The position numbers were made by a program, and so were the translations under genes. This document shows positions 54,937-63,472 of a DNA stretch of 64,000 nt, in pieces. Every line of letters starts with the position of its first letter. The stretch's first letter is position 1. Source of the stretch: Alphaproteobacteria bacterium. GTDB taxonomy: Bacteria; Pseudomonadota; Alphaproteobacteria; Acetobacterales; Acetobacteraceae. Under the pieces are notes generated by a model. The model had not been told where the DNA came from. It searched no databases and was given only the letters and a program-made list of their open reading frames with translations. The stretch spans positions 1-64,000 of the forward strand of contig VGDM01000008.1 of assembly GCA_016869715.1 (NCBI GenBank), given 5' to 3'.

Positions 54937-55701
54937 TTATCCCCATAATCTCGGGTTGGCCAAATCCCGCGCAATGCGCTCAGCCGCCGCGTTCAACAGC
55001 GCCTCACCTTTCGCGGGCGTCGCGCTGCGTGCATCGCCGATCACGCCATTGGGGCTGAGTTCCCTGAAGGAACGCCGCCGGGCGAGTGCGGGCGGCTGGC
55101 CTTCAACCCGCGTACTATGCGGGCCGTGCTGTTCGGCAAGCCGCGTCGGGCGCACCGCTTCGGGCATCAGGGTCATGACCATGGAAGCCTCGGCCTCGCA
55201 GGCATGGAGCACATTGGATTGGCGTTCCAGAATGGGCGCGAAGGCGTCGCCCGCCATGTGCCAATAGGTCGCGGCGGCAACCGGAATGCCGCTTTCGGCC
55301 TGCGCATCCACGGCGGCGACCACCACCGCCTCGGCATTGCCGCCATGGCCATTCAGCAGAATGGCGCGCTTGAAGCCGGCGCGCACGGCTGAGCGCACAA
55401 TGCCGCGCAGCACACCACCAAAAGCCGCGTAATCCAGCGTGACGGTCCCGCCAAAGGGCACGTGATGCTCCGCAAGGCCAGTCCAGACACAAGGCGTGAC
55501 CACCACCTGTTCGCCGGCGGCGGCCATGCGCCGCGCGACACGATGCGCAACACCCGTGGCGCAGATGATATCAACGCCGGTCGCGAGTGCGGGCCCGTGC
55601 TGTTCCAGCGATGCCACCGGGATGATCACCAATGCCCCCGCCGCGGCGAGGGCATTGAGTTCTTCCGAGGTCATTTTCATCCATTCGATTTCGGTTGTCA
55701 T
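54937..55701 (-). CDS. Creatininase-family amidohydrolase
   Basis: The 254-residue protein has the dimetal creatininase signature: VASLEQHGPALATGVDI with Glu, His and Asp ligands, the tight NGHGGNAEAVVVAA loop, and a further Glu in HACEAEASMVMTLMPEAV. Members open cyclic amides (creatinine, mycofactocin or riboflavin-pathway formamides). The substrate cannot be told here. Start 55701 is taken because GGAG lies just upstream; an earlier in-frame ATG has no support. A gap of about 120 bases to the photolyase operon holds AT-rich sequence and no clear signal. Confidence 0.85.
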   Translation of the reverse strand: MTTEIEWMKMTSEELNALAAAGALVIIPVASLEQHGPALATGVDIICATGVAHRVARRMAAAGEQVVVTPCVWTGLAEHHVPFGGTVTLDYAAFGGVLRGIVRSAVRAGFKRAILLNGHGGNAEAVVVAAVDAQAESGIPVAAATYWHMAGDAFAPILERQSNVLHACEAEASMVMTLMPEAVRPTRLAEQHGPHSTRVEGQPPALARRRSFRELSPNGVIGDARSATPAKGEALLNAAAERIARDLANPRLWG

Positions 55702-55819
55702 GAGCAACGCTCCTGGGTGGCAGAAGAAATTGAGGGGGGCCTGAGCGAGCCTCAATAAATTTAAGCGTCATGCTTTCATCGAGGCGTTGAATAAGCAAGG
55801 GCCGGGCGCTTAACCTGCC

Positions 55820-57361
55820 TCAGCCCCGCATCGCCGGCCCGTCCAGAAATTCCCGTGCCTTGGCGCGCATCGCCGCCAGCTTTTCGGGCTTCAGCTTGCG
55901 CAGGCCCATCGCCGGCATGGCCATGCGCGGGTTGCGCGCAAACTCCTCCGCATGACGGGCGATGAAATCCCAATAGAGGAAATTGAACGGGCAGGCGCGC
56001 GGCCCCACCGCATCCTTCGCATCATGCGCGCAGCCGCGGCAATAATCGCCCATGCGGTTGATATAGGCCGCTGACGCCGCATAGGGCTTGGATGCCATGA
56101 TACCGCCATCGGCATATAGCGCCATACCTTGGGTATTGGGCAATTCCACCCAATCAAAGGCATCGGCATAGACGGCAAGATACCAGCGATTTACCTCGGC
56201 CGGATTAAGCCCGGCAATCAGCGCGAAATTCCCGGTGATCATCAGGCGCTGGATGTGATGCGCATAGGCGTGATCACGCGTCTGCCCAACCGCTTGCGAC
56301 ATGCAGCGCATGGAAGTCTCCGCACCCCAATAAAACGCCGGCAAGGGGCGCTTGGCGGTAAGCGCGTTGCCTGCGGCATAGCCTGGCATCAGCAGCCAAT
56401 AGAGCCCGCGCACATATTCGCGCCAGCCGATGATCTGGCGAATGAACCCCTCAACGGCATTGAGGGGGGCCTTGCCATCGCGCCAGGCTTGCTCAGCCGC
56501 CTCGCAAATCGCGCGCGGATCAAGCAGGCCGATATTGAGGCTGGTGGAGATCAGCGAATGGAACAGAAAAGGCTGATCTGCCGCCATGGCATCTTGGTAA
56601 TCACCAAAGCGCGGCAGGCGGTCGCGGATGAAGGCGCGTAGTGCGGCTTCCGCATCGCGCGCGATGACCGGCCAGGCGAAGCTTTCTGCCGCGCCAAAAT
56701 GCGTGCCGAAACGCGCGCACACCAAAGCCATCACCTCACGCGTGATTTCATCTGGCGCAAAGCGCGGCGCGGCGGGGGGTTTCACGCCAGCGGGTAGCGC
56801 CGCGCGGTTTTCGGCATCGTAATTCCAGGCGCCGCCTGCGGGTTCATCGCCTTCCATCAGCAGGCCGGTTTCGCGGCGCATCTCGCGATAGAAAAATTCC
56901 ATGCGGTATTGCTTGCGCCCCTTGGCCCAGGCGCGAAAGCGCGGCAGGTCGCAAATGAAGCGATGATCAGCACGGATTTCGACCTGCAGGCCAAGGGTTT
57001 TTTCCCAAGCCTCCATATCCTGCAAGACACGCCATTCACCAGGATGGGTGGCGATAATGCGCTCTGGGCGATGCCGCGCGACGGCACGCGCCACTTCACC
57101 CGCGAAGCTTTGTGTGTTCGCGGAATCATCCAGGCGGATGTAATCCACGGCCACGCCGCGCGCTTCCAAGGCGCGGGCAAAATGGCGCATGGCGGATAGA
57201 ATCAGGATGATCTTTTGCGGGTGATGCGGCACATAGGTGCATTCCGCCATCACCTCCATCAGCAATACGCGGTCCCGCTTGGGGTCGAGGCCCTCAAGCG
57301 CCGATACACCGGGCGTCAATTGATCGCCCAGCACCACGCGCAAGGCAGCGGTTTTGCTCAT
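55820..57361 (-). CDS. FeS (6-4) photolyase / bacterial cryptochrome (FeS-BCP, PhrB-like)
   Basis: The 513-residue photolyase-superfamily protein repairs (6-4) photoproducts in the characterised members of its class (Agrobacterium PhrB, Rhodobacter CryB). Four cysteines, Cys353, Cys441, Cys444 and Cys457, match the [4Fe-4S] cluster ligands (MRCMSQ, DYCRGCAHD, RACPFNF), each three residues off the published PhrB positions. The antenna domain starts LRVVLGDQL. It would bind FAD and 6,7-dimethyl-8-ribityllumazine. It ends a minus-strand operon that starts with an SDR and a DUF6134-like gene. Confidence 0.95.
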   Translation of the reverse strand: MSKTAALRVVLGDQLTPGVSALEGLDPKRDRVLLMEVMAECTYVPHHPQKIILILSAMRHFARALEARGVAVDYIRLDDSANTQSFAGEVARAVARHRPERIIATHPGEWRVLQDMEAWEKTLGLQVEIRADHRFICDLPRFRAWAKGRKQYRMEFFYREMRRETGLLMEGDEPAGGAWNYDAENRAALPAGVKPPAAPRFAPDEITREVMALVCARFGTHFGAAESFAWPVIARDAEAALRAFIRDRLPRFGDYQDAMAADQPFLFHSLISTSLNIGLLDPRAICEAAEQAWRDGKAPLNAVEGFIRQIIGWREYVRGLYWLLMPGYAAGNALTAKRPLPAFYWGAETSMRCMSQAVGQTRDHAYAHHIQRLMITGNFALIAGLNPAEVNRWYLAVYADAFDWVELPNTQGMALYADGGIMASKPYAASAAYINRMGDYCRGCAHDAKDAVGPRACPFNFLYWDFIARHAEEFARNPRMAMPAMGLRKLKPEKLAAMRAKAREFLDGPAMRG

Positions 57362-57957
57362 CCGATCAGCTCATAGGTAACGGTGCTGCCACCCTCGCCC
57401 TTGGTGGAAAACCCCACCCAGCGGCCTTCGGCAACAAAGCGCGCCACGGCTTCAACCTCGCCGCTCAAAGTGAATTGCACGCCGCCGCCGGGCACTGCGC
57501 TGCGCGTTGGTGTTGCCGCAAGCGCTTTGCCGGTCAGCGGGCGAATCAGCGGGCGGGCGAAATTGGCGCCATTCCACCAGGTGAGCGGCGCGGCATTGGC
57601 GGGTGGCCGCGCCGCACCCTCCGGCCCTTCTGCCACTAGCACATTACCCTCGGCCAGCACGCGCGCTTCGGTCACGGTGCCGTTGCGGTCATGGCGCGAT
57701 GTCAGACGCTGCAGCCGGTCATTCGCCCATTCCTCGGCGAGGTCATGACGGAGCCGAAATGCGGTGAAGCCGGCAAGCTTCACGTGTGGGGCGATTTCAG
57801 TCTGCAACGAAAGCTTCGCGGCATGGCCGGATAGCCGCACGTGACAGGTGCCAATCTCTCGACCCTCACGCAACACGCGAAACCGCACGGCGCCGGGGGA
57901 AGCGAGCGCTGCCATGGGCAGCAAGGCGGGCAGCGTGAGCAACGCACGATGCAACAT
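57358..57957 (-). CDS. Exported DUF6134-like protein, unknown function
   Basis: The 199-residue protein has a signal peptide (MLHRALLTLPALLPMAALASP) and a beta-rich mature part with GREIGTCHVRLSG, HDLAEEWANDRLQRLTSRHDRNGT, PLTWWNGANF and STVTYELIG near the C-terminus. This pattern resembles the DUF6134 family. The ATG overlaps the upstream SDR stop by one base (TGATG) and its own stop overlaps the photolyase start by four, so it is translated between the two. No role is known. A longer frame reading back to 58179 lies inside the SDR and is excluded. Confidence 0.78.
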   Translation of the reverse strand: MLHRALLTLPALLPMAALASPGAVRFRVLREGREIGTCHVRLSGHAAKLSLQTEIAPHVKLAGFTAFRLRHDLAEEWANDRLQRLTSRHDRNGTVTEARVLAEGNVLVAEGPEGAARPPANAAPLTWWNGANFARPLIRPLTGKALAATPTRSAVPGGGVQFTLSGEVEAVARFVAEGRWVGFSTKGEGGSTVTYELIG

Positions 57958-58685
57958 CAGCCGCGGCTCCGTAGCGTGGAACGGCCACCATCCACGGCCA
58001 TGATCTGGCCGGTGATCCAGCCCGCCTGATCCGATAGCAGAAAATCGGCGAGTGCAGCGGCATCCTCGCCCTCTCCCAGCCTGGGGATTGGGTGTTGTTT
58101 GGCGATGGCATCGGCCATTTGGGCATTGGCGAGCAAGGGTGCCGCCATGCTGCTGCGCGTCAGGGATGGCGCGATGCAATTGATGCGAATGGCGGGCGCC
58201 AATTCGGCGGCGAGTGCGACAGTCAGGCCCTCAATTGCGCCCTTGGCGGCGGCAATCGCGGCGTGGTTGGTGAAGCCCGCCCGCGCCGCGATGGACGAAA
58301 ACAGCACGACCGAACCGCGGCCTGCCGCCAGCGCATCCTGCGCCGCCTGGATGGCGAGTATGGCGCCCAGCGCATTCAGGCGAAAGGCGCTGATCATATC
58401 CGCCTCCGTCACGCGCTTCAGCGGCTTCAGCGCAATGGAACCGACGCAATAGGCCAGGCCTGCCAAGGGCGTGCCGGCGGTGGCAACCGCCCTGCGCAAG
58501 GCAGCTGCGTCCTCCACATCAGCCGGGATTGCCTGGCTGCCAGGGATGTCGGCGGCAAGGGCAGCAAGCCGCGCGGCATCGCGCGCCAGCAGCACGGGGC
58601 GCTGCCCGCGCGCTGCTATGCGCCGCGCCAGCGCCGTCCCCACCGCGCCGGTTGCACCCAGGATCAGGATTGTCGGTTGTGCCAC
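57957..58685 (-). CDS. SDR-family oxidoreductase
   Basis: The 242-residue short-chain dehydrogenase has the cofactor motif ILGATGAVGTALARRIA, a degenerate form of TGxxxGxG. It has catalytic Ser (LFSSIAARAG), a His-Ala-Ala-Ile-Ala-Ala-Ala-Lys stretch where Tyr-x3-Lys is usual, and the C-terminal GWITGQIMAVDGG. The Tyr of the active site appears to be replaced by His (NHAAIAAAK), so activity as a standard dehydrogenase is uncertain. The start is GTG 58685 after GGAGGG. It heads the operon with the DUF6134-like gene and the (6-4) photolyase. Confidence 0.82.
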   Translation of the reverse strand: MAQPTILILGATGAVGTALARRIAARGQRPVLLARDAARLAALAADIPGSQAIPADVEDAAALRRAVATAGTPLAGLAYCVGSIALKPLKRVTEADMISAFRLNALGAILAIQAAQDALAAGRGSVVLFSSIAARAGFTNHAAIAAAKGAIEGLTVALAAELAPAIRINCIAPSLTRSSMAAPLLANAQMADAIAKQHPIPRLGEGEDAAALADFLLSDQAGWITGQIMAVDGGRSTLRSRG

Positions 58686-58767
58686 GCTGCCCTCCGCTTG
58701 CCCATCACTAAATAGTCATGCGCCGCCAAAGCGGGAGGGGCGCGACAAACCGCGCTCGCCGTGCCAG

Positions 58768-58773
58768 TATAAT
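58768..58773 (+). promoter_or_regulatory. TATAAT -10 box directly upstream of the sixA-like ATG
   Basis: A perfect TATAAT lies six bases before ATG 58779. If it is a working -10, transcription would start at or next to the A of the ATG, giving a leaderless mRNA. The -35 position (58745-58750) reads ACAAAC, a weak match. No Shine-Dalgarno is seen in front of this ATG. Confidence 0.45.
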
Positions 58774-58778
58774 GAGCG

Positions 58779-59309
58779 ATGCGTCAACTTCTGCTGCTGC
58801 GCCACGCCAAATCCGCCTGGGATGACCCGGCGCCTGCCGATCATACGCGGCCCTTGAATGGGCGGGGCCGGCGCGCGGCGGCGGCGATGGCGAATGCCAT
58901 GCGCGGCCTGGGGCTTTCGCCCGATGTGGTGCTGGTGTCTTCCGCGCGACGTACGCTGCAAACGCTGGAAGCCCTTTCGCCGCTGCCCGATAGCCCGATC
59001 ATCGAACCAATGGATGAACTTTATTTGGCATCCTGGCAGACTCTACTTGGGCTTTTGCATCGAGTGCCGGACACCGCGCGGAGCGTCCTGCTGATTGCCC
59101 ATAATCCCGGCCTGCATGATCTGGCGCTCGCCCTGACCGGCGCGGCCTCCATGGCGTGCAACCCGGACGCGCGGCGCATCGCGGGTGGCTTCCCGACCGC
59201 AGCGCTGGCGGAATTCAGCGTCTTAAGCCCCTGGGCGGGGCTCGGGGAAGGCGGCGGGCGGCTGGTGCGCTTCATGATCCCGGCCGATTTGCCAGAAATG
59301 GCGGAATGA
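58779..59309 (+). CDS. SixA-like histidine phosphatase
   Basis: The 176-residue protein has the histidine-phosphatase catalytic RHG-type motif LLLRHAKSAWDD, then LNGRGRRAAAAMANAM, SSARRTLQTLEAL and IAHNPGLHDLALALTGA with the second His. SixA-type enzymes remove phosphate from phosphohistidine on phosphotransfer proteins. The gene is coupled to a CHAD protein by an ATGA overlap, a pairing that suggests a phosphate or polyphosphate job; the target is not known here. Confidence 0.9.
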   Translation: MRQLLLLRHAKSAWDDPAPADHTRPLNGRGRRAAAAMANAMRGLGLSPDVVLVSSARRTLQTLEALSPLPDSPIIEPMDELYLASWQTLLGLLHRVPDTARSVLLIAHNPGLHDLALALTGAASMACNPDARRIAGGFPTAALAEFSVLSPWAGLGEGGGRLVRFMIPADLPEMAE

Positions 59310-60850
59310 CGTCCGAAGGCCGAGAGTGCAGCGCGCCTGGGGCCGAGGGATCGGAAGCGCCCCCGGAACATCCGCTTAGTCTGGAATTCGTGGTGCCGGT
59401 CGCGGAGGCGGCGCGGCTGGCACGCTTTCCTATCCTGGCCGCGCTGCGTCAGGGCCGCATCAGCACCAGGACCGAGGAACTGCAGTGGCTGGATACGCCA
59501 GACGGTGCCCTGGCTGCCGAGGGCATGCTGATTGAGGCGCCAAGACACGGGCCAAGGCGGCTGATTGCCCTGGCGCCTCCGGCCGAGGCTCCCTGGCATC
59601 CGGGCCAAATACTGCCCCCCGTGGCGAAACTTGCCCCGCATGAAACCCCCGCGGCGGCTGAAGGCGCGGCGCTGATGCCGCTTGCTGCCTTGTGCAACAA
59701 GAGGCGCAGCCAGCGTCTTTTGATCGGCGATGCACTGGTGGTGCTAAGCCTGCTCCAAGGGCGTCTGCGCACGTTGGCGGCGGAGCGCGAGATCGCGCGG
59801 CTGGTGCTTTCCGGCACAGCGCACGCCGTGCTGGATCTCGCCGGACGCCTTGCCGCTGCGCTGCCTTTGCTGCCACCAAGCCAGAGCCTGGGTGCCGAGG
59901 CGCTCAGCCTTGCCACTGGGCAGGCGGCACCGCCCCGCCGGCATGGCGCGCCGGATACATCGGAAGCAGCCAGCGCCGAAGCCTGTTTCACCATGGCGAT
60001 CGGGCATTTGTTGGAAGTTGCGCTGCAAGAGGCGCCCATCGCCCGGGCTGGGATCGAGATTGAAGGCGTGCATCAGCTTCGTGTGGCGCTCAGGCGGCTG
60101 CGGTCGGTGCTCAAAGTCTTCCGCCCCATTACCGGCTGCAAGCAGGGCGGCGCCCTGGATGGGGTATTGCGGGAAATGCTCAGGCTTTTGGGGCCGGCGC
60201 GGGATTCGGATGTGTTTCTGGCCGGGATTGGCGGCGATCTGGCGGCGCTTTTGCCCGAAGATGAGCGCCTGCAATCCCTGCTGCGCGCGGCGGAAGCCAA
60301 GCGGCAAGCGGCCTATGCCACGCTGGCCGAGGCGCTGGATGGGCCAGGTTGGCGCGCCGCCGTGACTTCTGGCCTTGCCTTCATGCTAGAAAGACCCTGG
60401 CGCGCTGGCGCGGGCGTTGAACGCCTTGGGCTGCTGGACTCGCCGCCGCAGAAATTCGCCGCGCTAATCCTGGACAAGCGCTGGGGCAGCCTGCTTGAAG
60501 CCGGCGCCGAGATCGAAACCCTGCCCGCGGAGGCGCTGCATGAGCTTCGCCTGGATGCCAAGCGCATGCGCTACGCAGCCGAGGTCTTTGCGCCCGTTTT
60601 CCCCAAAAAGGCAGCGCGGCGCTTCCAACGCAGCTTGGCCGCGCTTCAGGAAGAATTGGGCCGCAGCAATGATGCCGCCGTTGCACGCAGCCTGGTGCAG
60701 AGCCTGGCGCGCGAGAATGATGAGGCGCGCGCATGGGCCATTGGCGTGGCCGAAGGCTGGTGCCTAGCGAGGTCCATGGCTGATCGTGATGGCGTGCTGA
60801 AGGCGTGGAAAAAATTATTGGCCAAAGAATCATTCTGGTCAGCGGATTAG
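59306..60850 (+). CDS. CHAD-domain protein with a degenerate CYTH-like N-terminus
   Basis: The 514-residue protein has an N-terminal domain (about residues 20-220, SLEFVVPVAEAARLARFP) that looks like a CYTH/triphosphate-tunnel domain lacking the usual ExExK motif. The C-terminal CHAD domain (about residues 225-510) has the conserved basic blocks VHQLRVALRRLRSVLKVF and HELRLDAKRMRYAAEVF. CHAD domains bind polyphosphate through such histidine- and arginine-rich helices. The gene overlaps sixA by four bases. The N-terminal tunnel is probably inactive. A family with the CYTH-CHAD order is known, but no reaction is predicted. Confidence 0.85.
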   Translation: MTSEGRECSAPGAEGSEAPPEHPLSLEFVVPVAEAARLARFPILAALRQGRISTRTEELQWLDTPDGALAAEGMLIEAPRHGPRRLIALAPPAEAPWHPGQILPPVAKLAPHETPAAAEGAALMPLAALCNKRRSQRLLIGDALVVLSLLQGRLRTLAAEREIARLVLSGTAHAVLDLAGRLAAALPLLPPSQSLGAEALSLATGQAAPPRRHGAPDTSEAASAEACFTMAIGHLLEVALQEAPIARAGIEIEGVHQLRVALRRLRSVLKVFRPITGCKQGGALDGVLREMLRLLGPARDSDVFLAGIGGDLAALLPEDERLQSLLRAAEAKRQAAYATLAEALDGPGWRAAVTSGLAFMLERPWRAGAGVERLGLLDSPPQKFAALILDKRWGSLLEAGAEIETLPAEALHELRLDAKRMRYAAEVFAPVFPKKAARRFQRSLAALQEELGRSNDAAVARSLVQSLARENDEARAWAIGVAEGWCLARSMADRDGVLKAWKKLLAKESFWSAD

Positions 60851-60942
60851 GTGGCGCTCTTCGTGTTTTGCGTGAGTTTGACGCAATTTTTTTTCATCTT
60901 TCGCTGTTGTAACATGGCGTAAAAATCGTTTAAACAATTTCA

Positions 60943-61494
60943 GTGCGTGAACCAAGGCGTATCTTCAGAGGTCGGAAATTCAGCCTCCGCTTTGGCGGTT
61001 CTGGGCTAGGACTTGCTTGCGCCGTAGTGTCCGCTTTGTTCCTTGGGTTTGGCTTGCCTTCTAACCTGTTCGGCTCTGCCCCCGCGGATCGGCCCATCAC
61101 GGCCGAGGCATCGCAAATCCGTATTTTTGATGGCGAAACCCTGGGTCTTGGGGATCGCATTATCCGGCTTTCCGGCATAGCGGCGCCCGCCCGTGGTGAG
61201 GCTTGTGGCAGCGATGCCGCGCGGGCCGATTGCGGCGCGGCGGCGGCGGCCGGGCTTGCAGCCTTACTGCAAGGCCAGGATGTGTCCTGCCGGATTGAGG
61301 GGTATGACGGGTTTCGTCGCGGGCTTGGCCGCTGCATCGCCGGCGGGCGGGATATCAATGCCTCCATGGTGGAACAAGGCTTTGCGCTGGCTTCCATATC
61401 CGTGCTGCGCCCCCTGGAAGTGGCGGCGCGGGATGGGCGGCATGGGCTTTGGGCCGATGCCAGCCTGATGCCGGCTGAGTGGCGCCGGCGCTGA
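60943..61494 (+). CDS. SNase-like (thermonuclease-fold) membrane-anchored protein, likely inactive
   Basis: The 183-residue protein has an N-terminal charged segment and a membrane helix or uncleaved signal (LACAVVSALFLGFGLPSNLF, about residues 24-43). A staphylococcal-nuclease-like OB domain follows: RIIRLSGIAAPARGEAC, DGFRRGLGRCIAGG and HGLWADASLMPAEWRRR. In active nucleases the IDAPE loop carries catalytic Asp and Glu; here the equivalent loop is Ile-Ala-Ala-Pro-Ala, so both are lost. It is therefore probably a binding domain. The start is GTG 60943. The 60851-60942 gap is AT-rich. Confidence 0.78.
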   Translation: MREPRRIFRGRKFSLRFGGSGLGLACAVVSALFLGFGLPSNLFGSAPADRPITAEASQIRIFDGETLGLGDRIIRLSGIAAPARGEACGSDAARADCGAAAAAGLAALLQGQDVSCRIEGYDGFRRGLGRCIAGGRDINASMVEQGFALASISVLRPLEVAARDGRHGLWADASLMPAEWRRR

Positions 61495-61699
61495 GGGACC
61501 CCCGTTGCGCGGGGCAAGGGCTGGGACTCGAGCAGTTTGGCCCCCTTCTTCAAACCCAATTCACGCTTTGCGTTTAGGCTTCCGCCCAGGATCAGAGCCT
61601 GGGTTTGCCAAGCTGACAACTCCGCCCTTATCTTGCACTGCAACATGATTAAGCGTCCCCGCATCTGACGGTGGCGCATTGTTCTTGAGGAAGACGCGC
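61495..61699. other. Intergenic region before gltA
   Basis: I see no gene here. A weak TTGCCA (61605-61610) with TATCTT (61629-61634) after an 18-base spacer could be the gltA promoter. GAGGAAGA lies before the gltA ATG. Nothing else is supported. Confidence 0.5.
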
Positions 61700-63007
61700 A
61701 TGACCATGAAGGCCCAAGGGTCCATCACCATTACCCTGAATGGCACCAATAAAAGCACGACATTGCCGCTGCTGGATGGCACGCTGGGGCCGCAGGTTGC
61801 GGATATCCGCAAGCTTTATGGCGAACTTGGCATTTTTACCTTCGATCCGGGCTATGGCGCCACTGCTTCCTGCGAAAGCACCATAACTTACATTGATGGC
61901 GACGCCGGCGTTTTGCTCTATCGCGGCTATCCCATTGAGCAATTGGCGGAAAAATCGAGCTTTCTGGAAATCTCCTACCTGCTGCTGAATGGCGATCTGC
62001 CCAATGCCGCGCAATATGAGGAATTCCGCAAGGGTGTCACCTATCACACCATGCTGCATGAACAGCTGCGCCGCTTCTTTGACGGCTTCCGCCGCGATGC
62101 GCACCCGATGGCGGTGATGTGCGGTGTGGTCGGCGCGCTGGCGGCCTTTTATCACGACAATCTGGACATCAATGATGCGCGGCAGCGCGAAATCGCGGCC
62201 TTCCGGCTGATTGCGAAAGTGCCGACCATTGCCGCCTGGGCCTATAAATATTCCATCGGCCAGCCCTTCATGTATCCGCGCAATGACCTGACCTATGCGG
62301 AAAACTTCCTGTATATGTTGAACGCCGTGCCGGCAGAACCTTGGGTGAATAACCCAATCCTGGCGCGCGCCATGGACCGCATAATGATCCTGCATGCGGA
62401 TCACGAACAGAATGCTTCGACCAGCACAGTGCGTCTGGCTGGGTCAACCGGGGCCAATCCTTTCGCCTGCATCGCGGCCGGTATCGCCGCACTTTGGGGC
62501 CCGGCGCATGGTGGCGCCAATGAAGCCGTGCTGAAAATGCTGGCCGAGATCGGGCACCCCAAGAATATTCCTGGCTTCATCAGCGAAGTGAAGGACAAGA
62601 ATAGCCATACCAAGCTGATGGGCTTCGGCCACCGGGTTTATAAGAATTTTGACCCGCGCGCGAAGATCATGAAGGAAACCTGCCACGAGGTCCTGGCGGA
62701 ACTCGGCATCAAGGATGAACCGCTGTTGGATATGGCAATGGAAATGGAACGGATTGCACTTTCCGATGATTACTTCGTCAGCCGCAAGCTTTACCCGAAT
62801 GTGGATTTCTATTCGGGCATTATCCTGAAGGCGATGGGCATTCCGACCCATATGTTCACCGTACTTTTCGCCGTGGCGCGTACGGTGGGCTGGGTGAGCC
62901 AGTGGAAGGAATTGGTCGAAGACCCGAGCCAGCGGATCGGTCGCCCCCGCCAGGTCTATTCCGGCTCGGCGGAACGCCCCTTCATGCCGATGGCGCTCAG
63001 GCCCTGA
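61700..63007 (+). CDS. gltA: Citrate synthase (type II, hexameric)
   Basis: It condenses acetyl-CoA and oxaloacetate at the head of the TCA cycle. The 435-residue protein has the type II N-terminal domain ([39 protein letters not shown]), catalytic His in [10 protein letters not shown] and in [15 protein letters not shown], and catalytic Asp in VDFYSG. The length fits the Gram-negative type II class, which is usually NADH-inhibited. ATG 61700 follows GAGGAAGA; 61706 is an alternative. A hairpin with CCTCCG/CGGAGG and a true terminator follow. Confidence 0.97.
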   Translation: MTMKAQGSITITLNGTNKSTTLPLLDGTLGPQVADIRKLYGELGIFTFDPGYGATASCESTITYIDGDAGVLLYRGYPIEQLAEKSSFLEISYLLLNGDLPNAAQYEEFRKGVTYHTMLHEQLRRFFDGFRRDAHPMAVMCGVVGALAAFYHDNLDINDARQREIAAFRLIAKVPTIAAWAYKYSIGQPFMYPRNDLTYAENFLYMLNAVPAEPWVNNPILARAMDRIMILHADHEQNASTSTVRLAGSTGANPFACIAAGIAALWGPAHGGANEAVLKMLAEIGHPKNIPGFISEVKDKNSHTKLMGFGHRVYKNFDPRAKIMKETCHEVLAELGIKDEPLLDMAMEMERIALSDDYFVSRKLYPNVDFYSGIILKAMGIPTHMFTVLFAVARTVGWVSQWKELVEDPSQRIGRPRQVYSGSAERPFMPMALRP

Positions 63008-63057
63008 AACGCGGCTTGCCTCCCTCCGGTTGATGACGGAGGGGGGCTTTAACCCCC

Positions 63058-63084
63058 GGGCAGTACAAAACTGCCCAATTTTTT
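63058..63084 (+). terminator. Rho-independent terminator after gltA
   Basis: GGGCAGT pairs with ACTGCCC around a short A-rich loop and is followed by AATTTTTT. It lies 50 bases after the gltA stop, behind an imperfect GC-rich hairpin (63016-63047) that may help. Confidence 0.85.
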
Positions 63085-63109
63085 ACGGCGTCTATGCAAT
63101 CATGCGTTT

Positions 63110-63436
63110 ATGGACACCGCTGAGACGATCGACCAAAAGCCGAAGATCAGGCTGAAATTGACGCGGCCGACCCGGCCTGCGGCGCCTGCGTTATCCTTTG
63201 ATCCATCTTTAGCCCCTAAGAGAAGGTTGATGCTCGGACTAAACTCCATCGCAGCCTTATACCAGGAAATCGAGGCCAATGCCGGGATTATCCAGGTTCG
63301 CTCTCCGGTGCAGCCGGTGCATGCGCTGAGCAGTAACCACCTACCCCAGACATCGCAGCAGCGCTCCCTTGAAGCTGTCCCGCCCGAGCCGAACAAGCCG
63401 ATGCCGCACGGGTCTTTGCTCGATCTTCGGGTCTGA
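63110..63436 (+). CDS. Short hypothetical protein
   Basis: The 108-residue protein reads MDTAETIDQKPKIRLKLTRP with Lys/Arg and Pro-rich, low-complexity sequence, a central helix (NSIAALYQEIEANAG), and a Gln/Ser-rich tail. It has no membrane segment, signal or motif that I recognise. It begins 26 bases after the gltA terminator with no strong Shine-Dalgarno, and codon usage looks less biased than that of its neighbours. It could be a small regulator or not a gene. The call is uncertain. Confidence 0.4.
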   Translation: MDTAETIDQKPKIRLKLTRPTRPAAPALSFDPSLAPKRRLMLGLNSIAALYQEIEANAGIIQVRSPVQPVHALSSNHLPQTSQQRSLEAVPPEPNKPMPHGSLLDLRV

Positions 63437-63472
63437 AGCTTTTTTCTTTAAATCTGCCAGATTGGCGCGGCG

